A DNA stretch of 64,000 bases from Candidatus Rifleibacteriota bacterium (GCA_015233155.1 JADFYG010000009.1:1-64000), one strand, 5' to 3'; counted from the first letter of the stretch, positions 49,009 to 58,793 are shown. A program made the numbers and translations. The notes: generated by a model from the sequence alone, not told the origin.

Positions 49009-51969
49009 ATGGCCAGAGTGGGTTTCATGTCAATGAGGTGGCTCCGGATGCACATCAAGGAAATCATCTGGGCTACGGTCATTCTTTTTGTCCTCTCATG
49101 TTTCATAATCGGCTACGGCACGTCGCGTGCTCAGAGATCCGCTGATGATCGTCGCAAAAAGGCCGACATGGCCGACCAGCGACAGCATGATGCAGAAGAG
49201 GCAGTTCCTGCGAATATCAAGGCCAAATTCAACATGCCCGCCCTGAGCATCTCCCTGCCAAACGATGCCGGAACGGCGTCAATGACCCGGCCGGTTTATC
49301 TGAAATCGGTATATCAGATGCTGGCATCGTCAAATGAATATAAAAAGCTGATGTCGGCTCCAGCCCAGCTTCGCGCAGCTTTCACGGCTCAGTTGAAGGA
49401 GAATGCCGTGCAGAACATTATCGCGCACACCCTTCTTGAGTTGTATGCCGAAATCAACAAGATCAAACCTCCTGCAAGCGTTGAAGAGATCGTTCAGCGC
49501 ACCAGGTCGCAAATATCTCCGGTCGAGTTTGATCGCCAGTTGAAGAAATCCGGCATGACAGCGGACGAGTTCGGACAGCGTCAGGCCGCCCAGGAAGTCC
49601 TTAAAATCATATATGAACGAGCCACAAAGGCAATTCCTGTTGCCAGCGCTTCAGAAGATGTGATCATGAAGTATTACGAGGATCATAAGCTGCGCTTCAA
49701 GAAGGATGATGATGTCTCAGTCAAAGCATTGCTGATCGCTCCGGGGGATTTCGCGGGCAAAGTCACAATCACGGACGAGGATTTGCGCCGCTATTATGAA
49801 GAGCATCGAGCTGATTTCATGAGTTCGTCGCGCGTTTCAGTAAGACATATTCTGGTCGATCCGGCAAATAAAGATTATCTGGCGAAGATCGATGTCCAGG
49901 ATGCAGATATTCGCAAATATTACAGCGATCACAATGATCAGTTCAAAAAGGGTGAAGAGGTGAAAGCCCGCCACATTCTCATCCGGCCCAAAGACCATTT
50001 TGAAAAGACGCTCGACAACTTTTCGATTAAACTATCTGAATTCAAGCTGGCATCCGACTCTGAGAAAGAGCAGTTGTATACGTTCGACATGCATATCGGC
50101 GACAAGAAAACGGCTTTTGCACTTGCGGCCAACGATATATCGCTGACCCTTTCAGATGGCAAATCGATTCATCCGACTACGGACAACGCAGACAAGATCA
50201 GTAATCCGCTGGTATTTCCAATGGGTGGAACTCCAGCCTCCGGCACCAGTTCCGGCGCAGTCGCCTTCCTGCTTCCCAAGGGTACTACCCCCGCAACATT
50301 GACTATAAAAGATGGCAATGCCAACCACACATTTAACGTCTCGGCTGCTCACGATGAAGAGAAAGCCTTTGTTGCCGCTGAAGAAGAAGCGAAGAAGATT
50401 GCCGAGCGCATTCAAAACGGCGCAGACTTTTCTAAGCTTGCTGAAGAGACATCCGAAGACCCGGGTTCCAAAATCAAGGGCGGCGATTTAGGCTCATTTG
50501 GCAAAGGTCAGATGGTGAAGCCATTCGAGGAAGCCGCCTTTGCCGCTAATATCGGCGAAGTAAAGGGGCCCGTCCGCACGCAGTTCGGATACCATCTGAT
50601 CAAGGTTGATGGCCGCACTCCTGCACATACGCGCCCAATCGATGAAGTTCATGATGAGATCGTCAAAAAGCTGAAGAAGGAGCGCGCCACCGAACTCGCG
50701 CAGCAGGATATTGAATCATATCGTGACATTATCGAAGCAAAGAGTCGGCCTTTCCAGGAAGTTGCACGTGCAAATTCCATGGGAGCATCAAAAAAAGACG
50801 ACGGTCGCCTGCCAATATTTTACAAAGGCGAATTAGTCGATATGCCTGCCGAACTTAGCAATGATCGCAAAATTCTCGAAGACGAGGTAATGGCTAACGG
50901 TCAGCTGATTCCGGAAATCGAAGACGCTGTTTTTGCTCTCAAGCCAGGTGAATTATCCCGTGTAATCAAGACACAGAAGGGCTTCCACCTGTTCCAGCTC
51001 GAGTCCCAACTTCCTCCGATCCAGTTCGATTTCGTTGGAAGCATAAAAAGCAAGGTCCGGGATCAGGTCGATGAGAAGAAGCGCAAAGATATGGCTGCAG
51101 CAAAGGCGGCTGAAATCGCGAAAGAAATTAATGCGACTAACTTCGTTGAAGTAGCAAAAGAAGCTCACCCGGATGGTCCGGTCACACTCGGACCTCTTCC
51201 GTATGGGCCGACGCCGGGGTATTCCAACTATGCTCTTACCGGCGCGCTTGGCCAGTTGTCGATCGACGGACGGACATATCTTCCCGAGATTCATAAAGCC
51301 ATTGGCGAAGCTTACAAAGCATACAAAGCAAAGGATGACAGCTGGAAGACAAAGGTGTATGGACCTATCACCACTGATCTAGGCAGCCACTTCCTGATGG
51401 TAACGAATCTGAACATTGACCAGTACAAGTCTTTTGCCGATGTGAAAGATCGTCTCACCCAAACTCTTACCCAGGAACCCAAAGCTGAAGACATCAATGC
51501 GGAGTTCGAAAAGAATGCCAGTAAGTTTGACAAGCCGGCGACTCGCAAAATCCGCCAGATCGTCGTAAATGAAGAGGAGCTCGCGAAGGAGATTCACAAG
51601 CGGCTTGTAGACGGTGAAATCTTTTCTCTGCTGGCCCAGAACTATTCGGTCGATGGAACCAAGGCGGCGGGCGGTCTTGTGGGATCCGTTAAGCATAAGC
51701 AGCTTCCAGCCAACCTGGAAGAGGCCGTCTGGAAGCTGAAGAAGGGTGAGTTCACCGCGCCGATCCAGACCAGCTACGGCTATACAATCGTTTATCTCGA
51801 GGAAGACGAAGATCCCGGCCAGAAAGCCGCACTTACTAATGACATTCGCGATTCCATCAAGAAGCAGATGAAACAGAATCTCCAGGAGGAGCTGTTCGAA
51901 GGCTTTATAGATGAAATAAAAAATCGCGCGTCAATCATACGAAACAGCGATGTTCTCGCGGAATTGTGA
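49009..51969 (+). CDS. Very large membrane-anchored PpiC-type peptidyl-prolyl isomerase (PpiD/SurA-like)
   Basis: 986 residues from ATG 49009 (AGAGGAG 8 nt upstream). One N-terminal TM helix (~16-38, IIWATVILFVLSCFIIGYGT), as in PpiD, so the bulk is periplasmic. A SurA-like helical region follows (~60-210). Residues ~213-335 are three tandem ~42-residue units of the form D-x-x-I/L-R-x-YY-x-x-H-x-x-x-F...V-x-x-R-H-I-L. The first parvulin domain is split by an ~110-residue insert (~330-455), resuming with EDPGSKIKGGDLGSFGKGQM and FGYHLIKVDG. A second, degenerate one is at ~600-670 and a third near 845-935. Likely a major outer-membrane or pilus protein chaperone. Longest foldase layout I know of for this type; about 620 is usual for PpiD. 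Confidence 0.88.
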   Translation: MARVGFMSMRWLRMHIKEIIWATVILFVLSCFIIGYGTSRAQRSADDRRKKADMADQRQHDAEEAVPANIKAKFNMPALSISLPNDAGTASMTRPVYLKSVYQMLASSNEYKKLMSAPAQLRAAFTAQLKENAVQNIIAHTLLELYAEINKIKPPASVEEIVQRTRSQISPVEFDRQLKKSGMTADEFGQRQAAQEVLKIIYERATKAIPVASASEDVIMKYYEDHKLRFKKDDDVSVKALLIAPGDFAGKVTITDEDLRRYYEEHRADFMSSSRVSVRHILVDPANKDYLAKIDVQDADIRKYYSDHNDQFKKGEEVKARHILIRPKDHFEKTLDNFSIKLSEFKLASDSEKEQLYTFDMHIGDKKTAFALAANDISLTLSDGKSIHPTTDNADKISNPLVFPMGGTPASGTSSGAVAFLLPKGTTPATLTIKDGNANHTFNVSAAHDEEKAFVAAEEEAKKIAERIQNGADFSKLAEETSEDPGSKIKGGDLGSFGKGQMVKPFEEAAFAANIGEVKGPVRTQFGYHLIKVDGRTPAHTRPIDEVHDEIVKKLKKERATELAQQDIESYRDIIEAKSRPFQEVARANSMGASKKDDGRLPIFYKGELVDMPAELSNDRKILEDEVMANGQLIPEIEDAVFALKPGELSRVIKTQKGFHLFQLESQLPPIQFDFVGSIKSKVRDQVDEKKRKDMAAAKAAEIAKEINATNFVEVAKEAHPDGPVTLGPLPYGPTPGYSNYALTGALGQLSIDGRTYLPEIHKAIGEAYKAYKAKDDSWKTKVYGPITTDLGSHFLMVTNLNIDQYKSFADVKDRLTQTLTQEPKAEDINAEFEKNASKFDKPATRKIRQIVVNEEELAKEIHKRLVDGEIFSLLAQNYSVDGTKAAGGLVGSVKHKQLPANLEEAVWKLKKGEFTAPIQTSYGYTIVYLEEDEDPGQKAALTNDIRDSIKKQMKQNLQEELFEGFIDEIKNRASIIRNSDVLAEL

Positions 51970-52016
51970 CCACGAAGCTGATTAGGGTTTGATGAACCCG
52001 ACCCAGAGTATTTAAC

Positions 52017-52053
52017 ACAATGGGCGAGACTTCGAGTCTCGCCCATTGTTATT
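52017..52053 (+). terminator. Rho-independent terminator
   Basis: A perfect 15-bp stem (52017-52031 with 52035-52049) around TCG, ACAATGGGCGAGACT and complement, then TTATTTC. It ends the foldase transcript. Confidence 0.8.
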
Positions 52054-52077
52054 TCAAGCGAGAAACGGAACGATGTG

Positions 52078-52377
52078 ATGCGACTGGATAAATTTCTGCA
52101 GATTACAGGTTTGATCAAACGACGCGTGTTGGCCAATGAAGCCTGCAAGCGCGGACTGGTAAAGGTTAACGGCATTCCGGCGAAACCGACTCGCGAGATT
52201 GTGATGGGAGATATTGTCGAGCTTGATCTGCCGCGTCGTGATATAGCCGTCCGTATCCTGAAAGATGTGACCGGTCACTCGCTGCCGCGAAGCAGGCGGG
52301 CCGAAGCCATCGAAATAATTCGCGATATCGCAAAAATAGTTAACGATGATCTTGATTTTCCCTGGAACGATGAATAG
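52078..52377 (+). CDS. S4-domain RNA-binding protein (RqcP/Hsp15-like)
   Basis: 99 residues from ATG 52078 (GTG three bases upstream is a possible start). MRLDKFLQITGLIKRRVLANEA is the S4 signature, and KVNGIPAKPTREIVMGDIVEL completes the fold (~residues 1-60). A charged C-terminal tail follows. Length and sequence fit RqcP (YabO) / Hsp15, which binds the 50S subunit with stalled peptidyl-tRNA. It lies 108 nt behind the foldase gene, downstream of its terminator. The ribosome site is weak. Confidence 0.88.
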   Translation: MRLDKFLQITGLIKRRVLANEACKRGLVKVNGIPAKPTREIVMGDIVELDLPRRDIAVRILKDVTGHSLPRSRRAEAIEIIRDIAKIVNDDLDFPWNDE

Positions 52378-52446
52378 CCGATGAATGGCCAAAGTAATTA
52401 TTTTTTTCGTTACCCTTAGGCGCTCTGCAATATAAATTACTACGTC

Positions 52447-52471
52447 TTTTGTTGATATCTGATCAACAAAA
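52447..52471. terminator. Hairpin with A/T arms after the S4 gene
   Basis: TTTTGTTGAT-ATCTG-ATCAACAAAA: a perfect 10-bp stem with T and A runs at its feet. It could end transcription in either direction. Confidence 0.5.
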
Positions 52472-52478
52472 ACTGCTA

Positions 52479-52675
52479 GGCATTATTCTCAACAAATGTG
52501 ATGTCGACGGCATACTGAATCATTTTAATGATTTCACTTATATATTATATTTTTCACAATAGTCTTTACTTCCTGACGGCATTATTCTCAACAAATGTGA
52601 TATTGACGTCATACTGAATCATTTTAATGATTTCACTTACATATTATTTTTTTCACAATACTCTTTACTTCCTGA
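52479..52675 (+). repeat. Tandem direct duplication, two copies of ~99 bp
   Basis: Copy 1 (52479-52577) and copy 2 (52578-52675) both run from GGCATTATTCTCAACAAATG to CTTTACTTCCTGA with only a few differences. Each holds AATCATTTTAATGATT, a 16-bp palindrome suited to a dimeric regulator. They lie upstream of the Cache protein gene. Confidence 0.9.
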
Positions 52676-52734
52676 AAAATATATGTAGAATACATTACCT
52701 CGGTAATATACCTATATCAGCAGGAGGGAAAGTC

Positions 52735-53310
52735 GTGAGAAAAGTTTCAGCTCTTCTTGTTCACGCCGTAATGGCAGGTTTGTTCTTAGTTGGTAACATG
52801 AATGTGCTTCTGGCCGCCGATCCTACGGTCGAAGAACTTCAAAAGGAGTCCGAAGCCCGTTGCACTGAAACCGCCAAGGATAAACCCACGCCAGTCATCA
52901 TCATGGAAAAGGTGGATAAGGCCTGTGAGTTGCTCGCAAAGGATGGAGCAGCAGCGTTTTCGAAATTCAAGGGTAAGGACAGCGACTTTATTTTCTGTGG
53001 AACCTACATCTGGATTCAGAGCGGCGAAGGCAAGATGCTTATGCACCCTATCAAGCCCAAGATGGATGGAATGGACCTTTTCAGCATGAAGGACCCCAAA
53101 GGTAAATTCCTGTTTTTGGAATTTGACAAAGTCGCCAAGGCCAAGGGATCCGGTTGGGTCGATTATCAGTGGCCGAAACCAGGTCAGAAAGAGCCTTCTC
53201 CCAAGGTTTCCTTTGTAAAACTCGTTAAGGCCGGAGATAAAGATATGGTGGTCGGCTGTGGCGTGTATGATATGACGATGGAAGAAATCGAAAAAGCAAA
53301 GACGAAGTGA
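52735..53310 (+). CDS. Free-standing periplasmic single Cache (Cache_2-type) protein
   Basis: 191 residues with GTG start; AGGAGGGAA lies 7 nt upstream, whereas longer in-frame starts have none. Signal peptide ~1-28 (VHAVMAGLFLVGNMNVLLAA). The mature part is one Cache domain: a long N-terminal helix (EELQKESEARCTETAKDKPT), then FIFCGTYIWIQSGEGKMLMHPI, DLFSMKDPKGKFLFLEF and GSGWVDYQWPKPGQKEPSPK, the usual sCache_2 order. No TM or output domain follows. It could bind small molecules and present them to the chemoreceptor encoded 237 nt downstream. Ends at a strong terminator. Confidence 0.85.
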   Translation: MRKVSALLVHAVMAGLFLVGNMNVLLAADPTVEELQKESEARCTETAKDKPTPVIIMEKVDKACELLAKDGAAAFSKFKGKDSDFIFCGTYIWIQSGEGKMLMHPIKPKMDGMDLFSMKDPKGKFLFLEFDKVAKAKGSGWVDYQWPKPGQKEPSPKVSFVKLVKAGDKDMVVGCGVYDMTMEEIEKAKTK

Positions 53311-53318
53311 AAAATCCG

Positions 53319-53359
53319 AGTCCGGAAAAGCTTTTTTCATCTTTTCCGGACTTATTTTT
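53319..53359 (+). terminator. Rho-independent terminator
   Basis: A perfect 12-bp stem (53319-53330 with 53341-53352, AGTCCGGAAAAG and complement) followed by TATTTTTA. Confidence 0.85.
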
Positions 53360-53422
53360 ACACGACTTCTTCGAATAACAGATCACTGTCTTATACAAAG
53401 GTGTATTCAATTTTGTTTTATT

Positions 53423-53443
53423 GGGCGGGTTTTAAACCCGCCC
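53423..53443. repeat. GGGCGGGTTTTAAACCCGCCC palindrome, copy 2
   Basis: Identical to 37629-37649. It lies between the Cache gene terminator and the chemoreceptor gene. Confidence 0.8.
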
Positions 53444-53547
53444 CTGCAATGATTATGACCAAATATATAAGCAAATTTAATTCCACTTCCGTATAATTTA
53501 AGAGCGCATTGAATAGACTTGTTTCCAGGCTAGATGGGAGTATCATA

Positions 53548-55494
53548 ATGGAAGTCAAAAGAAATCACGGTAGCAGTTGGAGCATCACAAGCAGAATTTA
53601 TGGATTGAGTTTTTTCTGCATCATTTTCATTTTATTGTTGATTGGCATGGGCAGGAATACATGGTTGACCATCAAAGATAACAATGCCCAAAAAGAAATG
53701 AGCAATGCTACCAAAGATGATTTAGTCGCAAAGAGAGAGATCATTTTCTCAGATAGAGAGAAAGTCCTGCGCCTGGAGAAAGAGATTTTTGCTGTTCTGG
53801 ATGATTTTCAGAAAGCCAGACTGGCCGCTGAGAACTATCAACAGTTATACGAGGAGAGTTATAAGACCGCTTTTGAAGACTCTGTGAACAAAGCTGATGA
53901 AAAGCGCCAGGGGCTGGCAAAGTATCCGCAAGTGCATTGTTCTGATGAATTAGGGACGTTACTAAAACTGTACAGAGATACCTTCCTGCAGGTTGTCTCC
54001 CTTCACCAGTCCAATATTCCGCATTTCAAAGCGATTGATGAAAATACGATAAAATGCGAGAAAAGCGTCGTAGATACAGTGAAAGCGTTGGGAGAAAAAC
54101 TGTCGCTTCTCATGATGGAAGGCGAAAAGCTATCGGATGGAGAAAACGGAATATTAGCGGCAGGACGCGATTGTTGGCTCCTCTCACTCCAAATCAAGTG
54201 CCGATATCAACAATTTCTTATCACTCGCGAGGAAAAGCCGTTAACTGAAATACAGGAAATCATGAAAAAAGATGGAGAAGGCTCATTGTCCGCGTATGAC
54301 CACTTCGTCACTATGCTCAAGAATCCCGATTTACAAAAAGGGTTTGATGTCACCAATGCGTCCATCCGTGACACCCTTAAAAGGGTCGAAGCAGTCAAAG
54401 TTGCAATAATCAAGCAAACAGAAACATCGAAAGAGATGGATGATGCCGATTTAAAAATCATGACTTTACTTAATAATCTTCTTGTAGAGATAAGGGCAAA
54501 TGCTTCACAAGCTCTTGATGAATCCGCAAAGGCTTGTCAGGCTGCAAAAGAGGCTTATCTCGTAGCCATAAGTGAAGCCGAAAAAGCAGAGGAGCAATCG
54601 ATCCGGAGCCTGCTTTTCATAGTAATGACAGGTGTCATCGTTTTCCTGGTCTTCACATGGCTCACGACCCGGTCAATTTCAAAATCCATGCAGGTAGTCG
54701 TCGACGATCTGAAATCAAATTCGTCTTCTCTTTCAAAAGCTTCGAATCAAATCGCATCGTCAAGTCAGTCGCTTGCATCCGGAGCAAGTGAGCAAGCCGC
54801 CTCTCTTGAAGAGATATCCTCCACGCTCACGGAAATATGCAGCATGGCCAAAACAGGTACCGACAACTCGAACATGACCAATCAGATGGTAAGTGAAGCA
54901 AAGAATGAGGCTGAAAAAGGCCAGGATTCTATGCGTAAGATGGCCGAAGCTGTCCAGGAAATAAAAAAATCGGCTGATGAAACGGCGCGAATAATCAAGA
55001 CCATCGATGAAATTGCATTCCAGACGAACCTGCTGGCTCTCAATGCCGCGGTAGAAGCGGCAAGAGCGGGTGAAAGCGGAAAAGGTTTTGCAGTGGTCGC
55101 TGATGAAGTGCGAAATCTGGCAAAACGATCCGCGGATGCCGCCAGGAGTACTTCCGCATTGATCGAAGAGTCCAAAAAGAGTGCCGATCGCGGCGTAGTT
55201 TCAACAAACGAGGTCGGGCAGATCCTGAAGATTTTCGCCGAAAAAATCGTGAATATTTCACAACTTTCTACTGCAATGACCAGTATGAGCGAAAAACAGC
55301 AGGATGGAATTACTCAAATTAATATTGCTGTATCCGAGTTGAACAAGGTGACTCAGGTAAATGCAGCCAGTTCAGAAGAGACGGCCTCAGCAAGCAAGGA
55401 GCTTGCGGCTAACGGGCAAGACCTTGGAAATCTCGTTGACACTCTTCAGGAGCTTGTCTGGGGAAAATCAAAAACTGCCGGCACACCCAGGTAA
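53548..55494 (+). CDS. Methyl-accepting chemotaxis protein
   Basis: 648 residues from ATG 53548 (GGGAG 8 nt upstream; a TTG at 53509 is a possible alternative). TM1 ~21-40 ([16 protein letters not shown]), a helical periplasmic sensor of ~315 residues with heptad-like charged stretches, TM2 ~355-378 ([18 protein letters not shown]). No clear HAMP; a short linker leads into the signalling coiled coil. The tip [20 protein letters not shown] and [19 protein letters not shown] is canonical. There is no CheR-binding pentapeptide. The ligand domain resembles no named family that I can assign. The neighbouring Cache protein may feed it. Other chemotaxis genes are outside the window. Confidence 0.92.
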   Translation: MEVKRNHGSSWSITSRIYGLSFFCIIFILLLIGMGRNTWLTIKDNNAQKEMSNATKDDLVAKREIIFSDREKVLRLEKEIFAVLDDFQKARLAAENYQQLYEESYKTAFEDSVNKADEKRQGLAKYPQVHCSDELGTLLKLYRDTFLQVVSLHQSNIPHFKAIDENTIKCEKSVVDTVKALGEKLSLLMMEGEKLSDGENGILAAGRDCWLLSLQIKCRYQQFLITREEKPLTEIQEIMKKDGEGSLSAYDHFVTMLKNPDLQKGFDVTNASIRDTLKRVEAVKVAIIKQTETSKEMDDADLKIMTLLNNLLVEIRANASQALDESAKACQAAKEAYLVAISEAEKAEEQSIRSLLFIVMTGVIVFLVFTWLTTRSISKSMQVVVDDLKSNSSSLSKASNQIASSSQSLASGASEQAASLEEISSTLTEICSMAKTGTDNSNMTNQMVSEAKNEAEKGQDSMRKMAEAVQEIKKSADETARIIKTIDEIAFQTNLLALNAAVEAARAGESGKGFAVVADEVRNLAKRSADAARSTSALIEESKKSADRGVVSTNEVGQILKIFAEKIVNISQLSTAMTSMSEKQQDGITQINIAVSELNKVTQVNAASSEETASASKELAANGQDLGNLVDTLQELVWGKSKTAGTPR

Positions 55495-55499
55495 AATCT

Positions 55500-55532
55500 T
55501 GACAGGGCGCACCCGGCGGTCGCGCCCTGTCA
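55500..55532. other. Perfect 11-bp hairpin after the chemoreceptor gene
   Basis: TGACAGGGCGC (55500-55510) pairs with GCGCCCTGTCA (55522-55532) around ACCCGGCGGTC. No uridine run follows. The loop resembles the GC-rich interior of the MITE-like element. Confidence 0.55.
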
Positions 55533-55585
55533 CGGAACTCTTACTGCTTCGGCCCCGTGTATCTGCATTCGCAGATCTGAGCGAA

Positions 55586-56620
55586 TCAGTGCAACGTCAA
55601 AACATCGGTATATACGCTGCCGCCATCCTCTGGAATGATTATCGGGCCAAGTTTGCCGGTAAAATTTCCGTGGTCGGTATTCACAGCAAAAAAAGACAAA
55701 GGCCAGCCCGTCGGGATACCCGTTAACATAGCTTCAGCCCACCCGTTGTTTGAGACGACGTCGACGCTTTGCCCGACCTCACTGGCGTAAACGCGCGCAC
55801 GCGCCCCGCCGGGAAAAGAAGCGTCGCTGCCAGGTCCATCGGACTTAACTATCAGGCGGACATCTCGTTGAATGGGTTGCAACATCGAAAAATCGACATC
55901 AATTCCCGCGATGACACCTGCCGGTTGAGAAGGGTTCAATACAACCGCGGGATGAAGCGTAGCAAGATCGTAACCCCGGATCTTCGCCTTTATCGTCACA
56001 CTCCCGGCAGTCACCGGAATTCCGCTCAACCGGTATAAAGTAGTCCCGATCAATTGAGTCTCTGTAGCGACAACCCGCCCATTCGCCTCCGCCCAAATAG
56101 TGAATCGCGACAGGAAATCGGGCGTCCCGAGAATATACCCGGGCAGGTTACGCAAAACTCCCTGAATAGCTATTCCATCGGTTCGAAGCGGATCACCCCG
56201 AGGTCTGGAAGTGATGAAGTCCCTGCGAACTATTTTTCGCGATGACGCATCAAACTGATAGAGTGCGAATAGACGTCCCTCAGAGATACTGGATGCCGGA
56301 CGAGCAAACAATCCTATCGTCAAAATCCCGGGCAAGTCATCCGTATGTCCCAAAAAAGGCGTGCATAAATCATTTGTTTGCAGGATATCTCCGGCAAACA
56401 ATCTCCAGTCTGATGGCAATCCGCTCCAGTAGCGCGCATCTGCAACAGCAATATCGGCGGCCCGTTCTATGGTCAGCGGAGCCGATAACGTTGTGAAACC
56501 GCTCATCCCAAACCATACAACAAACATAAAACAAATAACCCGTACGTACGAGCGCAGTCGAATGCCGGACAAAATTTCAGAAATCGATAAAAGCTTTAAT
56601 AAACCAGAACGTCCGATCAT
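55586..56620 (-). CDS. Exported protein of unknown function, dsbD operon
   Basis: 344 residues. A hydrophobic segment at ~27-46 (VICFMFVVWFGMSGFTTLSA) is likely a signal peptide with a long basic n-region. The true start could be later (internal Met at ~32). The mature part is predicted beta-rich with Ig- or Pro-rich loops (RLSGIPVTAGSVTIKAKIRG, LIVKSDGPGSDASFPGGARA) and a WSGLPSDWRLFAGDI segment. AAGGATG lies ~9 nt upstream. It lies 14 nt behind dsbD, so it may be a substrate or partner of that system. Family not recognised. Confidence 0.6.
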   Translation of the reverse strand: MIGRSGLLKLLSISEILSGIRLRSYVRVICFMFVVWFGMSGFTTLSAPLTIERAADIAVADARYWSGLPSDWRLFAGDILQTNDLCTPFLGHTDDLPGILTIGLFARPASSISEGRLFALYQFDASSRKIVRRDFITSRPRGDPLRTDGIAIQGVLRNLPGYILGTPDFLSRFTIWAEANGRVVATETQLIGTTLYRLSGIPVTAGSVTIKAKIRGYDLATLHPAVVLNPSQPAGVIAGIDVDFSMLQPIQRDVRLIVKSDGPGSDASFPGGARARVYASEVGQSVDVVSNNGWAEAMLTGIPTGWPLSFFAVNTDHGNFTGKLGPIIIPEDGGSVYTDVLTLH

Positions 56621-56634
56621 CTTAATGACATCCT

Positions 56635-58560
56635 TCAGCGCGAATATACGGAAGAAGTCTGAGAAGCAAGAACATGTCGCAACAATCTGGCCAAGCCAGC
56701 CCGATCTACACCGCCCGTAATACGAAGTTCGCTACGCTCGCTACCATCAGGATTCAACACCAATAGCGTCGGAAGACCCACAATGCCGAAGCGTTTCATC
56801 AAATCGGCAGCTTCGCCTTCGTTTCTGGTGCAGTCAACTTTGAGAAGGGACAATTTGCGCAACATTCCCTCGATATCGGGCGCAGTAAAGACGCGCTCCT
56901 CCATGTCGCGACAAATATCACACCAATCGGCGCGAAAATCCACCAGGACCGGTCGATGATTTCTGGAGACCTTCGCAGTGACTTCGGCGAAGCTTTCACT
57001 CCATGCGGGTTTTTCCGACGAAACTCGGGAAAACGAACGTTCGGAAACAGCTGCACTCGCCTCTCGCACAGTTTCAGGCAAAGTAAGCCAGCCCCAATGG
57101 GCCGTTGCGCTTATACAGAAGGCACATGCTATAGCCAGAGCCATTACTCCCCAGCACCGCATGACACGCTCGCCAAGAGTTGCTCTTTCCGATGGCGTTG
57201 AGGCAAAAAGTCCAAGAAATGCGGAAAATGAGGCCAGCAACAGTGCAATTCCCAGATCTCCCCAAGGGGCTCCGATTACCGGTCGGGCGAAGTAAAGCGC
57301 CCCACCTGCGAGAAGAAAGCCATAGAATTCCTTGATTCGGTTCATCCATTCGCCTGCACGAGGCAATGCATTCAGACTGCCGGAAAAAATGCCGACGATG
57401 ATCAGCAATAAACCCATGCCCCAGGCAAACGACAATAACATGAAAAATCCCATGGCCAGGCTGCCTGTGGCGGCAATGAAGGCAAGAATGCCACCGAGCG
57501 GTGCCGCTACGCACGGCGAAGCCATCAATCCGGAAATCATGCCCAGCACGAACACACCACCGAACCCCGCTCCACGTACGAAATTCAACCTCCGGCGCAA
57601 AAACTCCGGCACCTGAAGCAGAATGACATCAAACATGGAAAGCGCCAGAAACCCGAAAATTACCGCCATCAGCAGTTGAAATCCCGGGCCCTGCAATACT
57701 CCGCGCAGATGAGCGCCGAAGCTTGCGACCAAAACCCCGAATAAGGCATAGGTCAGCGAAAGGCCGGCGACATATATTAGTGACAGGACGAAACCGCGTC
57801 CAATAGAGGTGTTCTCATCGCGCCCTCCGATGATCGAGAGCGTAATAGGAATCATCGGATATACGCAGGGGGTGAAACTCACCAGAAGTCCGCCGAGAAA
57901 CGCAATGAATAACGTCCAGAAGCTTCCATTCTCGCTGAGAATGCGGGCAAAATCAGTCGACCCAGCCGGAGTCTGAAACTGGCCAGCCATTGCCGCTGAA
58001 GCAACAGCCGGGAACGCCACCACCGCCTTATCGCGGCCTGCAGGCGAGGAAGTTTCGCTGGCAATGCCAGAACTCTTCTTATGCTGGTTCACACCAGAAG
58101 CCGGGCGCTTTGTCTGTTTATTCTCGACAGCAGTCGGAATCACCGACACATACGTATTCGTTGCCGGCAAAAAGCACGTCCTGCTGGAACAGCCCTGATA
58201 CGAAAATGTTATGGTAGCAATATCAACACCAACATTCGCATGCTGTCGAAGTAAAACGGTATGTGTACCGGCATCATAAATTTCCTCGGTTTTCCCTTCG
58301 ACAGGGTCCTGTTTATTTTGAGTCGGCGGCCAGATCGGATCGACACTTGCTCCTTCGGCTGCAAACGATGTTTGCGACCGGTACAAAAGATGTCCATCCG
58401 GAATATACATGGTAAATGTCGCAAGACCGTTCTCATCTGTTTTTGAAAGAGCAAAACGAAACGGCCCCTCTTCAGAAGCCGACGCAACAGGTTTTACCAG
58501 GCATGTGAAAACCAGGACGCACAGCAGAAACGGCAACCATTTTCGAAACACTCTTTTCAT
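56635..58560 (-). CDS. dsbD: Thiol:disulfide interchange protein DsbD
   Basis: 641 residues from ATG 58560 (a GTG at 58572 is an alternative; neither has a strong ribosome site). Signal peptide ~1-28. N-terminal DsbD-alpha-like domain with YQGCSSRTCFLP (~120-130). Eight TM helices (~210-460) carry TPCVYPMIPITLSIIGG and MASPCVAAPLGGI with the membrane cysteines. The C-terminal thioredoxin-like domain has DFRADWCDICRDM (CxxC, ~555). It moves electrons from cytosolic thioredoxin to periplasmic proteins. A metal-binding HMA protein gene lies just upstream, which may hint at copper or cytochrome handling. Confidence 0.95.
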   Translation of the reverse strand: MKRVFRKWLPFLLCVLVFTCLVKPVASASEEGPFRFALSKTDENGLATFTMYIPDGHLLYRSQTSFAAEGASVDPIWPPTQNKQDPVEGKTEEIYDAGTHTVLLRQHANVGVDIATITFSYQGCSSRTCFLPATNTYVSVIPTAVENKQTKRPASGVNQHKKSSGIASETSSPAGRDKAVVAFPAVASAAMAGQFQTPAGSTDFARILSENGSFWTLFIAFLGGLLVSFTPCVYPMIPITLSIIGGRDENTSIGRGFVLSLIYVAGLSLTYALFGVLVASFGAHLRGVLQGPGFQLLMAVIFGFLALSMFDVILLQVPEFLRRRLNFVRGAGFGGVFVLGMISGLMASPCVAAPLGGILAFIAATGSLAMGFFMLLSFAWGMGLLLIIVGIFSGSLNALPRAGEWMNRIKEFYGFLLAGGALYFARPVIGAPWGDLGIALLLASFSAFLGLFASTPSERATLGERVMRCWGVMALAIACAFCISATAHWGWLTLPETVREASAAVSERSFSRVSSEKPAWSESFAEVTAKVSRNHRPVLVDFRADWCDICRDMEERVFTAPDIEGMLRKLSLLKVDCTRNEGEAADLMKRFGIVGLPTLLVLNPDGSERSELRITGGVDRAGLARLLRHVLASQTSSVYSR

Positions 58561-58580
58561 TGCTGCTTTCACTCGATCGC

Positions 58581-58793
58581 TCAGCGAACGTCCGGTGGGA
58601 AAGATGCCCTAACCAGGGCCTTCTTTGCAAGATCAGCAGAAGCCTGGTCATCGGCTTTGAACGTTACCGTCTTCTCCGTCAGATCGACAACTACATCATG
58701 TATGCCGTCCACGATGAGCAAAGCCTCAGCAATAGCTTGAACGCAGCCATCACACTTTATTTTTCCTATTGTCCAGGTTATGTTCATGGCCAT
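58581..58793 (-). CDS. Small heavy-metal-associated (HMA) domain protein
   Basis: 70 residues, one HMA domain: ITWTIGKIKCDGCVQAIAEA holds the CxxC metal site (C14, C17 region), followed by a beta-alpha-beta pattern (GIHDVVVDLTEKTVTFKADD). CopZ/Atx1-like proteins carry Cu(I) or similar ions in the cytosol. AAGGAG lies ~6 nt before ATG 58793. It lies 20 nt upstream of the dsbD start, probably one operon with it. Confidence 0.88.
   Translation of the reverse strand: MAMNITWTIGKIKCDGCVQAIAEALLIVDGIHDVVVDLTEKTVTFKADDQASADLAKKALVRASFPPDVR

Larger units (their letters stand above)
52378..52734. other. AT-rich leader region with duplicated segment
   Basis: No gene. A terminator-like hairpin (52447-52471) is followed by two tandem copies of a 99-bp segment (52479-52675) and ~60 bases that lead to the Cache protein gene. 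Confidence 0.7.
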
